The notes under the pieces are model-generated. The model saw only the letters and a list, made by a program, of their open reading frames with translations. It was not told where the DNA came from and ran no database searches. DNA of 64,000 bases from Pelecanus crispus. Its lineage: Eukaryota; Chordata; Aves; Pelecaniformes; Pelecanidae. Where the stretch lies: positions 32,265,044 through 32,329,043 of the forward strand of contig NC_134649.1 in assembly GCF_030463565.1 (NCBI RefSeq), read 5' to 3'. Shown in pieces: positions 14,342 to 27,100 of this stretch. The position numbers were made by a program, and so were the translations under genes. How positions within the stretch are numbered: the stretch's first letter is position 1; each line of letters starts with the position of its first letter.

Positions 14342-14347
14342 TTTATT
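14342..14347 (-). terminator. Candidate HEMK1 poly(A) signal AATAAA
   Basis: Read on the minus strand, AATAAA occurs at 14342-14347 and again at 14420-14425, and ATTAAA at 14788-14793. They lie 0.3-0.8 kb past the HEMK1 stop codon. Which one is used cannot be told from sequence. Confidence 0.35.
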
Positions 14348-15100
14348 CAGGACTGCTAGCATGTTTGAAAATGTAATCGCACAGCAGTCCTTGTAAGGAC
14401 ACTGATCTGAAGCACTATCTTTATTACAATGTTTTGATTGTTTCTGGCAGCATCCACCAAGTGTCAGGTGCTGTAGATTCAGATGGTGTAACACGTGCAC
14501 TGATCCTTCAACGACATTGTCACTCAGCAGGACTGGGAAATGAAGGCTGCTTTGCTGTTGGAGATCTACTCTAGAGCGTCAGGATCCTGGAATAGAACTG
14601 AATTTGAAATGTGCAGGTTAGTCATGTCCCATTATACCAGCAAATCCATGTGCTGATATGAGCCAGAGTTTGGACCTACCACCCAATCTGGTCACATTCT
14701 ATATAAATTTATCTCAAGGCCAAAAAAGAAAAAAAGTAAAATTCTTTCTAGGTCAAATGGGTGATCTGACATGTTGAGAAGTTCTATTTTTAATCAAAAA
14801 TCTGGAGCTGTGAACTTTTCCATATTGGGTCCTGAGATTAATGAGTCACTTTAGCAAACTAAAAAGTTGCATGCAGTTCCCTGAGGAAGGTGAAACACTT
14901 CTACATGCTATGCTGAACTTCTGCATCTCTGGATGAAGTCTGTATCAGGAAATGAGGGGGTCTGCCGCTGCATGGAGAGCTCAGTGCACTGGTGAATGAA
15001 GTGGAGATTCCTTTTCCCACACAAGAGTTTTCAACAAACTGTTCAGCAGGGATCACCAGCAAAAAGCATACTGCAAGAAGAGTTATTTCTGGTACGGTTG

Positions 15101-15137
15101 TTATCTGCTTTGTTTTTGGATGTGCAGAAACCTAGGC
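15101..15137 (-). CDS. HEMK1: HEMK1 last coding exon ([11 protein letters not shown], stop)
   Basis: After a TTTTCCCACAG acceptor, one base completes Lys344, then 11 codons and TAA follow. PRFLHI matches the conserved C-terminal strand of the family, which supports such a short coding piece. The rest of the exon is 3' UTR running toward 14.3 kb. Confidence 0.9.
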
Positions 15138-18100
15138 CTGTGGGAAAAAGAATGATCAGAGCTTTAAGTCTTGCTAGGCAGAGCATGCCTCTACCTCCAT
15201 CCTATAAAAGCATCAATTTTCCAAAGCTGATCATAGAATCATAGAATGCTTTGGGTTGGAAGGGACCTTTAGAGGTCATCTAGCCCAACCCCCCTGCAGT
15301 GAGCAGGGACAGCTTTAACTGATAATCTCACCAGAGCTAGTCACCCCATCAGAAATGCTTATCTGCACCAGAACTTACGACTAAGAAATACTTGCCAGGT
15401 TATCTTGGGATATGAGAAGGTTGAGATACTTGAAGGGAGGCCCTATTTTGCTAAAGATTGGCTTCAGCTGTGGACTTTCTCTGGCTGAGTTCATTCAATA
15501 CATCAGGGTGCAGGGACGTAACCTACAAAGGATTCTAATCCTTTGATAAAAATTTGTAATCTACAAAAATCTGAAGGTAAAAGAGACTTACTTGCCACAG
15601 AAGTCCTTGTGAATGGCATGAAGGACAAGTAGTAAGCTGGGGTGTGCCTGTAGCCAGTTCTCCACCATATTTGGGTGTCTGGAATCAACTTCTAGAAACA
15701 CACTCCTGAAAGAAAACATTTGGGAGTAGAAAGTGGGGAGATGCACACATTTAGGTTGCTAAATTGATAACAGCTAAGGTCTTTCTTTCTGGATGACTCC
15801 TATCAGTACAGAAAATGAGAAGGTCAGCAAACACACTGCAATCCAATAATCCTAAAACAGATCATAACTGTCCATTTAAGATGCAGATCCCAACTGCCTA
15901 GTTCAGGGGGACAAAGTGTTGATCTTGAGGGGAATTCTCATGGTACTCCTCTGTGTAAGCAGTTAAAATCCTTGTATCGAGATGCAAGGATCCCTTTTGA
16001 ACCCCATGCAGAGATACTGCCAGCTCTGTCTTTCTGAAGCCCCCGAAGATTTAAGGCCAGTATGAAGTTTTATGATGCAAATGCATGAACACTGAGCACT
16101 GGACTGGCAGCATGAAGTTCCTCTTCGTGTAAGCAGGGTGACATTAAGTCCCAGTAGCAAGAGTCATAAAGAACAAGTTAGTACATACATTTTCCCATAG
16201 TAAACGTCTCCATAAAGCAGTTATGAAAACACCACCAACATTCAGACCTACATAGAGGACTGTACAACAAGAGTGCAGCAGCGATAAGGGAACTAATCAG
16301 ACAACCTCAGCGCACCAGGACTCAGCCTGGACACTGCAGGGCTATTTCCATCTCTGCTGCAGCCGGGCTTTATGACACTGGTCCATTTCTGAGTCTCCAC
16401 TCCCACGATGATGCAGAACCACCCTAGCTTACAGGCAGATGGAGGCAATGGAACTGGTTACAGACTGTGACAGCGCAGCAAGATACAAGTTTAACAGGCA
16501 AAAACCAGAGGCCAAGCCCCAATCATACACTCTCCTGAGAATTCCTAAAACATCCTACACTGAATACTCCCTATAAATTTACCAAACTAACTACAAGCTG
16601 GGTGTGGATCTCATTCCTGACCTTAAAAAACTTCCACTCCTCAATGGGGGTTCCACCTTATAAAACAAGCAAAAAGGGAAGGAAAAAAAAAAATCCTAAC
16701 AACCAACCCCACGGGACCAATCTCTTGTTGCTGGGAAGTTCTGAGAAGCATCTTCTGCTCTTGTGGTCACGCAAAGCATGACGAATGAATTCTTCTGCAT
16801 GCAGTATGCCTCTCAATATTCCTGTTCCTCTTCTCAAAACAGCAGATTTTCAATGACCTCTCATGCTGGTAAAACGTCAGGAATTTTCAACAGGACATAT
16901 GAATGCCCTGGCACTGCAGACTTTTGGGTATCAGCATGTTGATCTTTAAGCACAAAATGGATCCCACATGACAGAGAATAGGAACAGTCAGTCTTGAGTA
17001 CTAACCACGGAGAAATTTAACATTTAAGAAACTATCCCTGGCTGATCTTCTTTCTCCTGGGATATTCAGCATTGTATCCTGGCACAATAAACAAGTTTCA
17101 CCTAATTAAAGGGTGGGAGGGAAGTAGAGATCTACATCCATTCTCACAGAGCTCTATATTGCTTCTCCTTCAATCAATTACTCTGCTTAGAAAGCTGCCT
17201 TTTTTTTTTTCCCACTCTCTCTTTCTCTGCTGCTCTTTCATGTTCTTTTTGTTGCTGCTTTGACCTTTAAAGATTCTCATGTCACTAATGACTATGAAAC
17301 TCCACCACTGGTCAAGGAAGGCTCATATCCCTTTATTAACCAATTTCATGCTAATTTTGCTTATACACATGACATTTTTTAAACTGCTATTATTAGATGG
17401 GGCAGGGAGGGATGGGACATTTTTACAACTATTTTCCCTCTATACCTTCCTATATGAAAACAAAACAGAAGTTATAAAGTGAATGGACAAAAGACATGAA
17501 GTTCAAACAGAGAACACTGCTTACCCAGAATCCTTCAGAATAGAAGGAGCCAGAGCCAGAATGGTTTTGATGACTCTCATCCCATCATCTCCCCCATCCA
17601 GCGCATCAAGGTTCTCATAGCTGGAGTGTGGGAATAAGAAGACATTAACAGCAATTCACGTGGCATGAGCCATGCCGTTGAGGATGCATTGCCCCACACT
17701 CCATGGAGAACAGTGCACCTAACACACCTGAACTCCAGTACTCCTATAGCAGGTGACAGCACTCATAGCTTTTATGTAAAATACAGAGAGTAAGGCAGCT
17801 ACCACTAGGCTGAGAAATTCCACATTGAGCCCAAGCAGAAAACATCCTCTGAACTTTTCCTAAAAATTACGAGCCAACTGCAGCCCTGGCCACACACTTC
17901 CAACACGTGGATCTGTTCCCTTTGCGCCAGCTGGACAGGGAGAGAGCGGTTGTACAGCAAGGGATCACCTGCTTTATTTCAACCATGCCAACAACCAGGT
18001 TGGACTGCCTTCCAACCCAGCAGAGCGAATTATGATGTAGAAACCTCAGCTTTCAGAATCTGCTCTGGTGCACATGTTGTACAGAGGTGGTTGCAGGACT

Positions 18101-21100
18101 TTGTCCTGTCATGCATGACAATCAGTTCTGAGGAAGGAACAGCACGCACAAAGTAGTTCCACATCCCAAAAGAGTTTATTCATGTTTGTGTGGGTTTGTT
18201 TGCTTAAGTATGAGCATGAAAATGGGTTGTAGCATTTCCACACAAGTTTTTTTTCCCCATCACAAAAAGCTGCTCAGATTACTTGTACTTTCTTTCATAA
18301 ACTCACATTTATTGTGTGCTTTTTCCATTTTTATAAATACTTAAAGTACTTTGATATTGTTTCAGACCTGTAAGCAGTATTAAAGTAACACTGTATTATT
18401 ATATACCATATAAACACACCTACACTATGTACACAACTACACTACGTACACTTCCCTTTGCATGTTTTGTGTGCAATTGTGTGTAGTATAAGGAAGCAGA
18501 CAGAAAACCTTGCTTTAAGGAACAGGAGAAGAAAAATCTGTTTATCTGATTACCGGAGGATTTCTGTGTCCAAGGAAGCCATGTCTTCATGGAAGACATA
18601 TGGGGGGTTACTGACTATGAAGTCTATGGGGCCCCAGAGTAGCAGTTGCTTGGCAGAATCTAGAAAAGAAAAAGAACCACAACCAGCTCTCAACCATAGC
18701 AATCTTCCCTATAAGCTCAGTGTCAGAATCCTACCCAGGAAACTGTCTCTCCAATACATACCCATGTGTGTTTGACTCTGCTTCTCTGTAATAAATTTTT
18801 ATCCTATTCCTTTTGGGATAGCCTGGCTTGTATGTAAGAGTGATAAAAAACTAAGCACAGGCAAAGTATCATTTTTTTGTATCAACAGCCCTGCTTAGTG
18901 GAATATGTTATGAAGCACAGGACCTTGATGCTCCAGAGCTCTGTGCCTGTCCAGATCTAAAGTAACAACCAGAACTTAAGAGCGCCCAAAAAGACCTAAG
19001 TGGGAGCTTAGACTAGCTGTGAGGATGCATATCCTTCCTCTTACCAGAGCTGCAGAAGGACTTCTGACGAGCAAAAGAGCCAGGCCCTCTCAGCAGTATC
19101 AGCCACCTAATGGTTTGCTCTTCTGCAGACAAGGTTCAGCTTGCTACGCTCGTGCTGCTGTCTGGACTGACACATACCAGCCCTGAATCAGACATCATGT
19201 AACCATGTGAGTGTGGCCCTGTCCTTAGGCCAGCCTCTTGGCACAGGGCTTACCCATGCAGGTGCAATGCCAACACAGCTACACGGCTTTTGGACTGAAG
19301 CTGGCTGGCTTACTGCTGTTTGGAGTATGGGCAGCACAAACTCAGAACTGTAGACAGAAGACTGTGCAGACATACCTCTAACAGGCAGTATAGTGTCAAA
19401 AACAATAGTGTCAGAAAGGTGCACTAATGCATCTGCAATGCTGGAGCTCCTGGCTCCACAGCTCCTGGCTAAGAAACAGCTGAGTACGTACCTACCTAAC
19501 TGGGCAAGCCTCACCAAATGGCAGTTTTAAGTGGTTCAGCTGGGTCTGGGGAAGACAACAGGTATCCTTCCCTGGTTCAGCTCACCTAATTTCAGGTGAA
19601 TAAGGCTGGGCATTTAATCTAAGCTAAATATCTGGGCTCCCTCTAACATCAATGGAGACACAGACACATACACGTTTATTTAATGCATCCATGTCAGCAT
19701 GGAATAAATTACACTGTGTATATTTGCCTTTCCCCAGTAACACTAGAGAGCACCTGGACTACCAGCTCAGACAGAACCTTTAGAAACCTAAAACAAGGAA
19801 CAATTCAACTTCTGATGTAGTCAGGGACTTCTCTCAGCTGATCATCTGACCTGGAAATCTCTGAAGGGAAAAGCTTCACTGGCTCACTTCTTACTGACCA
19901 CCTTCTCCATTAACTTCAACACCCTCCTGATATCTGCATCCCAAGGAGGTCCCTTGGCTGTCTCTCATGCCTGCCTAACCCCATCAAAGTAAAAAGGGAG
20001 AAAGACAGAGGGCATTATAACAGTGAAAAGAGTTACTGTATGAAACATCATGGTGCAGGATGTGGATCCTCTCCTGGAGTTGCAGCCTGTAAAGTTCCAG
20101 ATGCAAGAACAGAAAGAAGAAAGATTAGGAGGCATGTTTGTGTAGATTCATGAACAGCACATTCTATTAAACATTTCACTAAATATCACATCTCTTATCT
20201 GATACACATATATCCTACCTCACTGACTGCAGTTGGATTCCTCTCAAGCCGCAAGGGAAGTTTAGGATCTGTTCTTTGCCCAAGGAATAAAATTCAAAGC
20301 AAAGAGCACACTGTGCACCCATGGTGATTCCATGGTGCGGCTCCTGTGCACCCAAAACCTATATGTATTGCCCCTTGCCATACATACAGCAGTATTCCCC
20401 CACCCTGCTGCATATTAACTACATCTCCAAGGCCTCCCCCAGGTAAGCTCACCATCCCTGAAAAAAAACCAAACCACCCAAAACCAAGAACCCACAACAA
20501 AATCACCTGTTTCAAATATGTAAATCTGCTATTGTAAGTGGAGACAACATGCTCACATTCGCCATATTCTTTCTCCAGACTCCTTGACAATCTAGATCTT
20601 AACAGTGTTTGGCAACTGAGTGTATTTTCCAGGGATCTTTGCATCTCATTTCACATGCCAATGTTAAGGTGACGAGATGTTACTGCACACTACCGGGATG
20701 CCAGCACATACAGTGCAGCAGAACCCCTGTGCCAGAAACAGAGCTAGGAAAAGGGACTCCTTTAGGTACAGCTCATGCAGAGACTGTACAGTATAACGTA
20801 TTTAAAATACACACTAGGATCTCTCAAGTGCTAGTTTCTAATTAATGATCTTTCTTGCTCCTGACATCTCTGTGCACATTAATTAGGAAACACGTTATGG
20901 TCAGTGCCTTTCATCTGCAGCCAGACGTCCCCAGGGTGCTCACACCAGCAGAACCCCCAAAAGCACCAGAAGACACAAACGCCTCTCTACCTGTGAGAAG
21001 TGAGCAAGTAAGCATGCTGGCTTGCTATTTTTAAGAAGCAGGTCTATAAACACGTTGGTATTTCTTAGGGAGAAATCTTGGCCAAGATTCTGATCTGACT

Positions 21101-24100
21101 CACTGCACTAATCCAAGGTAGAAAAGCCTTGAGACTGCCAGACTGCCACTGCATGGTGCTCCAGTCTGTCACAACCTGGCATGATCTGTCCCTTGTTCCC
21201 AGCTTGCTACAGAATATGGTCCCTGCCAGGTGAAAATAGTTGAGACAGCGACCTCCTTAAGCCTTAGGAATCCTGAGCAAAGTTCCCTTGATGCTTCTGG
21301 GACAGGAAAGTGAGGCCAGTCTGAAAGCAGCCTTGGTGCTTGGTGACAGCCTGATACTACAGGAGAGGTCACAGAAACAGAGATCATGAGACAGCAAGGA
21401 AGAAACAGAACCTCCAATTCCTCAGCCTTGTGGTCCACCCACCAAAATGCCTCTCTTCCACCAGGTTTACCTCTGGCTTTTGTGAAGACATTTGAGCAAT
21501 GTCAGAGGAAGCACATTGCAAAGTCAGAAAGACAAGGCTGGTTAAAGATCTACTAGTGGAGAAAGACTCCAGGCCTCCCACAGGAGATGCCATTCCCTGA
21601 CCAGCAACAGCACATTGCGGCAGAAAGTCTGCGCTATCCCCTAACTCCTGTCGTCAATGCAGTCAATGTCTAGAGAAAACAAAACTGTCCAGCTCTTCCC
21701 AGCACATTCTCTCCTCCCACGAGAGACCCACCACAGTGGCAGAGTTTTCCTCCAAGCTCTTCAGTGTAACACCTCAGGGCTACCCAATGGGGTTCACAGA
21801 GCATGCTGTGACAAAGGCCCTATATCCAAGTCCTGCTTGCCTTTGCTGAGGGCCTATGGTACTGCCCTGTCAGCATACACAGGCATCAAGAAAGGGAGGG
21901 ATTCCTGCATCTGGCTGCAGTGTGCCCACATGGGCCATCTGGCACTGGGATTGATTTAGTGAGAGCAAGACTCACCTAAGCATCTAGAGAACACAGCTGT
22001 GATAAGGGAGCTCTGAAAAGAAGGCAGGAACCAAGCTGGCTTCAGGCAAGCAGTAACACAGCTTATCCTACTGGCTTCTCTCCCAAGAGCTACAGGGCAC
22101 CATGCCATGGACAAGATCACAAGGACACAATGAAAATATCCATGAAGAAATATGAGGTTCTCTGGCACTGCATTTACACTCCCTTGGCCACTCTGAGCCA
22201 ACAAGCAATGTTAATAACAAGACTATTTTTTCCAGATGCCAGAGCAATAATCTACCAAGGAGGCAAAGATCTGGCCTGTTTTTATTATATCTATTAAAAA
22301 GTACCACAGAATTTGGTTTGGCACTGACACATCAGAAGGAAATTTTTGCTCCCCACGCCCTATAACTGGACTAGGAGGCAAAGGGTAATAGTGAGGTGAC
22401 GAGTTTGGGAAGGGCTTGTTCCTACACATCACTTCAGACTCACATAAGAACTGGGACTGGGTTGCAAGAAATGAAGAGATGCAGCTCAGTGCAGCCAGAA
22501 ACAGAAGTAGCCTGTCTCTGTAGCCCCAATGCTGGCAGCAGCTTGGGAAAAAAGGGTATGTGAGCCCTGTGGACAGAAATGCCAGTTAATGAGCACCACT
22601 TAAGGTTCACAACTGTACTAGACTCCCTAAGAGGTAGCAACAGGAATGCTTTCTGAGACTGCTTTAATTAATGCCTAGGGCCCAGCGGTTTCTGAGGATA
22701 TGAATACATACTAGAGCTCTGTACCTTTTACAGTGTCTACAGAGACTGGGATCCTGGACTCGAAGCATACCGAGATTCTAGCTCTGATGCTTGCTATGTT
22801 ACTGACAGTCCAGAATAACCTGGGTTAAGAAGAACCAGCTGAGGAAGCAGTGCCACTGGGAAGGACAAGGTCAACCTCATACAGAGCTGTTCTCACTTCA
22901 GGCATAAAATGCTTGACTCATTGCAGGGGGGGTTGGACTAGGTGACCTTTCAAGATCCCTTCCAACCCAAACTATTCTATGATTCAGCAGCTCTGAACAT
23001 CCAGCCACAGCGCAGGTGTCATGCAAACAGCACAGGACCCAGCAGCACCATTCTCGCCAAACCCAAGACTGCAAGGAGGTTGCTGAGGGATACCACACTA
23101 GTGCATCAGAGTGAAGGTGCTATTTGAATGTGCAAGCTTATATCTAGAGGAGCAGTGACAGAAACAAGGACAGTAATAATAAAGGTTCAGGCTATACTTG
23201 TCCTTAACCTCCTCAGTGACATATACGTTCTTACTACCTGCTGCCTTGAGTTTCCCAAGTTCACAGAAAGGGATAAGAGTAGTTACCATGAAACACTTTG
23301 AATATCCTTGAAAGACAGACAGCATTTAAATACTATGGTTTTATTTAGGCTGTTGTCTTTGCAAAGCACATTCACAAGTCACAGGAAAAAAACACCCTGG
23401 TAAATATAAGCTTTTTTTTTCCCCCCCGAATTCTTACATGCTTTAGGCGCTCAACCTAGGGAAACCAGGGAAACATTCCCTGCTTTCCAGTGGTGGTAAA
23501 CATGAACCACATGCCCAAACATTGAGGGCTCACGGTCTTTACAGTTTACAACAGTAAACAACAGTTTACAAAAAATGGATAATATGTGGGCTTGTACCTA
23601 TGTGCATTCTCCCTTGTGAGATCCACAGCAGCCTTCTCTTTATCCACAGCTATCACCTGGCTCTGGGGCAGAAAAAACAACAAACAAGTATTACAACATC
23701 AAGGTTCCCGAGCAGACATGCTCTGCCAAAAGGGACATGGAAGATAAGAACTGACAATTCACTGTTCACTCTTGGCTCCTAAAAGGAATAGTTCATGAAG
23801 AATGCATCTCAGGGCACTGATGGGATTGTGATTCGCTTGTAGTAAGGCCGCTAACGTGACAGAAGGCACCCTGCAACACTGCCAGCAGCCTACCAAAATA
23901 GACAGGCTTCTGACCAAACGAACTCAGCTGACAACAATGGAGTCACACTGACTCACATCACCCAATACATTCATAGCTCCTAGAAGTGTGAGACTCGACA
24001 CTGGCTACTCTGGGGTAGACACAGGTTAAAGGAAGATCATGTCCTAGGTTTCTCCTCTCTAATGTGGACAGAATCCCAGCATTAACACAACCACTTGGAC

Positions 24101-27100
24101 AGAGGTTCTGGCATTTTCCATCCGTTATGCAGACACCTTTTGCCTAGTTACTCCACTACAGTCCTTACACCACATTCACTGCATGTATTGACTGCATGCA
24201 CTTGACTGTGTGTCAAGTATTTGAAAGTCTTCCAATGTAACATTAAGAGACAGGACTACACAGTCAGAGATTTGTTTGACCTTCCATTCCACCTTGGGAA
24301 CAGTGCAGGCAAAGGCCTGACTTGTTTTTGCTTTGCTTAATGTTTTTTAAACACAGATGTTGGTAAGTATTTACATAGAGAAAGCATGCTCAAAGAAACT
24401 ACTTTGCATTTGGAAATGATGGTGTGATCAGCCGTCATTCCTAGGGGGATTAGTTTCACAGCCTGAGACTAGCACCCACACACATGAAGCTGACCCTTAA
24501 GGTGAATGACACAGCTGAATCCTGAAGTGGAAAGTTGCTGCTGTTTTCTCAATACTCTAGTGCCAAATTCTGCCTCAAACGCTAAAGAGATCACACAGAG
24601 TGTAAACTCCACTTAGCTGTCAGTGTGGCTACCACTAACTAATCAGTCAAGGCTCCTTATTTCTCTGGGGACAGCAGTTTGTGTTAGTCAGCTGGAAAAG
24701 GACTGTTATCAGTTACAGGGACAGACTGACACAGCTCTTTAACTTAACAGGCAAGGAAAAGAGCATGAAGTACAGCTCAGGAAATCAAAGTAATTATACT
24801 TCGAAGTCATGAAGCTCAAGTATTAACCTTATCAGGTGTCTGGGAAGAGGAACACAGGCATCAACCTCTAATTCTTACACACGAAGTCTTACACTTCTAC
24901 AAGAGGAGGGGATGGCCACAGCAATTCTCGTTCTCAAGAAGGAACTGGCTGGTCTGCAATTCTGAGGAAAGGGGAATATTTTTCCCTTAACCATATGCGA
25001 TGAGATCTTGGATTAATTTCTCTTTCTGTTTACCAACAGTACCTCAGTAAGCATGTTACATGCCACAATAATCAGGGGCAAGAAGGGCTTTGACCTCAGT
25101 GCTCTTCCTGCTCTTTTCACTCTGTTCAAAAGGTGTGGTTTGTTTTTAGGGAACAAAAGACTTCAAAAAAGGGGTTTAGCAGTTGTGGCAGTGTGGCATA
25201 TGCTTGTCATATTGATCCCAAGTACTGACACTTCTGTGGTAATCCCTTCCCTGTATTAATTTAGTCTTCAGTCTCCTAGAGACAGGATCTTCCAATTCAC
25301 AGCAAGGTGATTTTTAGGGATGACTGCCCCAAAAATTTGACTAATACAGTGCGTGCCCATGCCTCAGTCCTTCTTGTCCACAGCCCCAGATATTAGCTTA
25401 AACCAACACCTGCCAGTGCTTCAAGCTAAGGTGATTAATAGTGAGCTGTGACAGCTGAAGAATGAGAGCACATGTGCTTCTTCCATTCTGACTATGTCTC
25501 TGCTACTCCTGCAGACAGCTGGGGAGAGCAATTCCTAAATATCCCTAAATAACCCAACATGAACTTATAGAGCCTAACTGTCAGAGACCTTAGCTGCTGA
25601 AGTACCATCAAAGCAAAGAAGTTTGTCTGTGAAGTCTCAATCAAGACTAGTCAAGTGGGATTGTACTGTAACACAGGCATCTATTGTACCATGAGCACTG
25701 ATAATAACTCACCTGTGGCAGTTTGCACAACAGACTCAGAGCAATTGCTCCAGAGCCACAGCCAATCTCCAGGATCACAGGATGAGGGACAGGAACTGGG
25801 AAACAGAGGCCTGAATTCTTCTCACATTTCCGAGATTCTTCTTCCACAACTAAAGAGACAAGATCCTAACAAAAAAAAAAAACCCACCAAAACCAACCAA
25901 AGTTTTTAAGGGAGCTGTTTTGACTCGCATCTTTGTCATCTGAGGACTGGAGTTTAAATTTCTTGACTCTGTAGCCCAATGAAATGTATTTTTGTTGCTA
26001 ATTTTTAAAACATAGATGGCACCAATGGAACTGACACACCAGGAGTCACTTCAGCTCCATCTCCCCCTCAGGGTGCTTTTATTAGTAACCAGATCCTCAG
26101 GATACAATTTCCCACAGATCCTCTGAAATCTTCTAGCACTGTTGGGAAAAACAATAACCAAACAGCTGGAGCACATTATCTTCTGCAACACCATTTTATG
26201 CATTCCAAAATTCCAGCTTTCAGAATTTGTAAGCTTCAAAATTTAAGATTTTTACAGTCTCAGTATGGTATGTAATCTGGAGGCAGAGGTACAGCTCCTA
26301 ACAGCATCTAAACCAATAATCGAACCTGCAGATGAAAAGCAAAGGCAATGAATTACTAAATGATCAGCTCCCTGCATGGATTTCAGATTGTGGACTACTA
26401 CTACATTTTGTTGGTATAAAGTCACATGGAAAAGATTTTCATGCATTCTCCTGGATCCGTATGCATCTCTGCCATTGCTGCCTCCTCCCTCCCATCAATC
26501 TCTTCTTTTTTAAATTTCATATAAAATCCAACACAGCAGGAGAGGTCTCAAAGAGACATCGTTCTAAGGTTTGTGAAAATGAGTGATTAGCCACAAGTTA
26601 AGTTTGGTGACCTGGCCTCAGCCAGGTATGAAGAGCCACACTGCAATGCCCTACCCTGGTTACCGTGTCCTTATTGGCACTGCACTCATAAGGGAGTTTT
26701 GCTAACAGCCTCCAAAATCATATTCCTTGTTGCTGCTCTGGGATTCCTTTCCTAGGCAATTATGGATGAAAACATTCTTACAGGCTCCCAGCAGGACTGT
26801 GGGAAACCATTACAGGACTACCAGCACTCAGATAACAACAAGGAAAAATAAACACCTTATCTACCCACTTTTGTGTGAAAATGGCTTTTGCCTTTCAGCT
26901 AACAGCTCCAGATGAATCTGTTTGAAAACACTTCTGCAATGGAGACAGCCAGAGATTGTAACCGCAGCTGGTTTGGGGAAGCAGGTGCTGATGATTCCAA
27001 GACCACAGAAGAAGAGCCACCCAAAAAATTCTGCTTGGCCATTAAATCACTCTTTTAAATACCAGCCATTTCTGGTCACTTACAAATATTTCCAGGAAAT

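Noticed and set aside
18554-18659. NPPY could suggest an N6-adenine DNA methyltransferase
   Set aside because: The full exon set gives [20 protein letters not shown] and a PRFLHI end, which identify the HemK/PrmC glutamine methyltransferase family.
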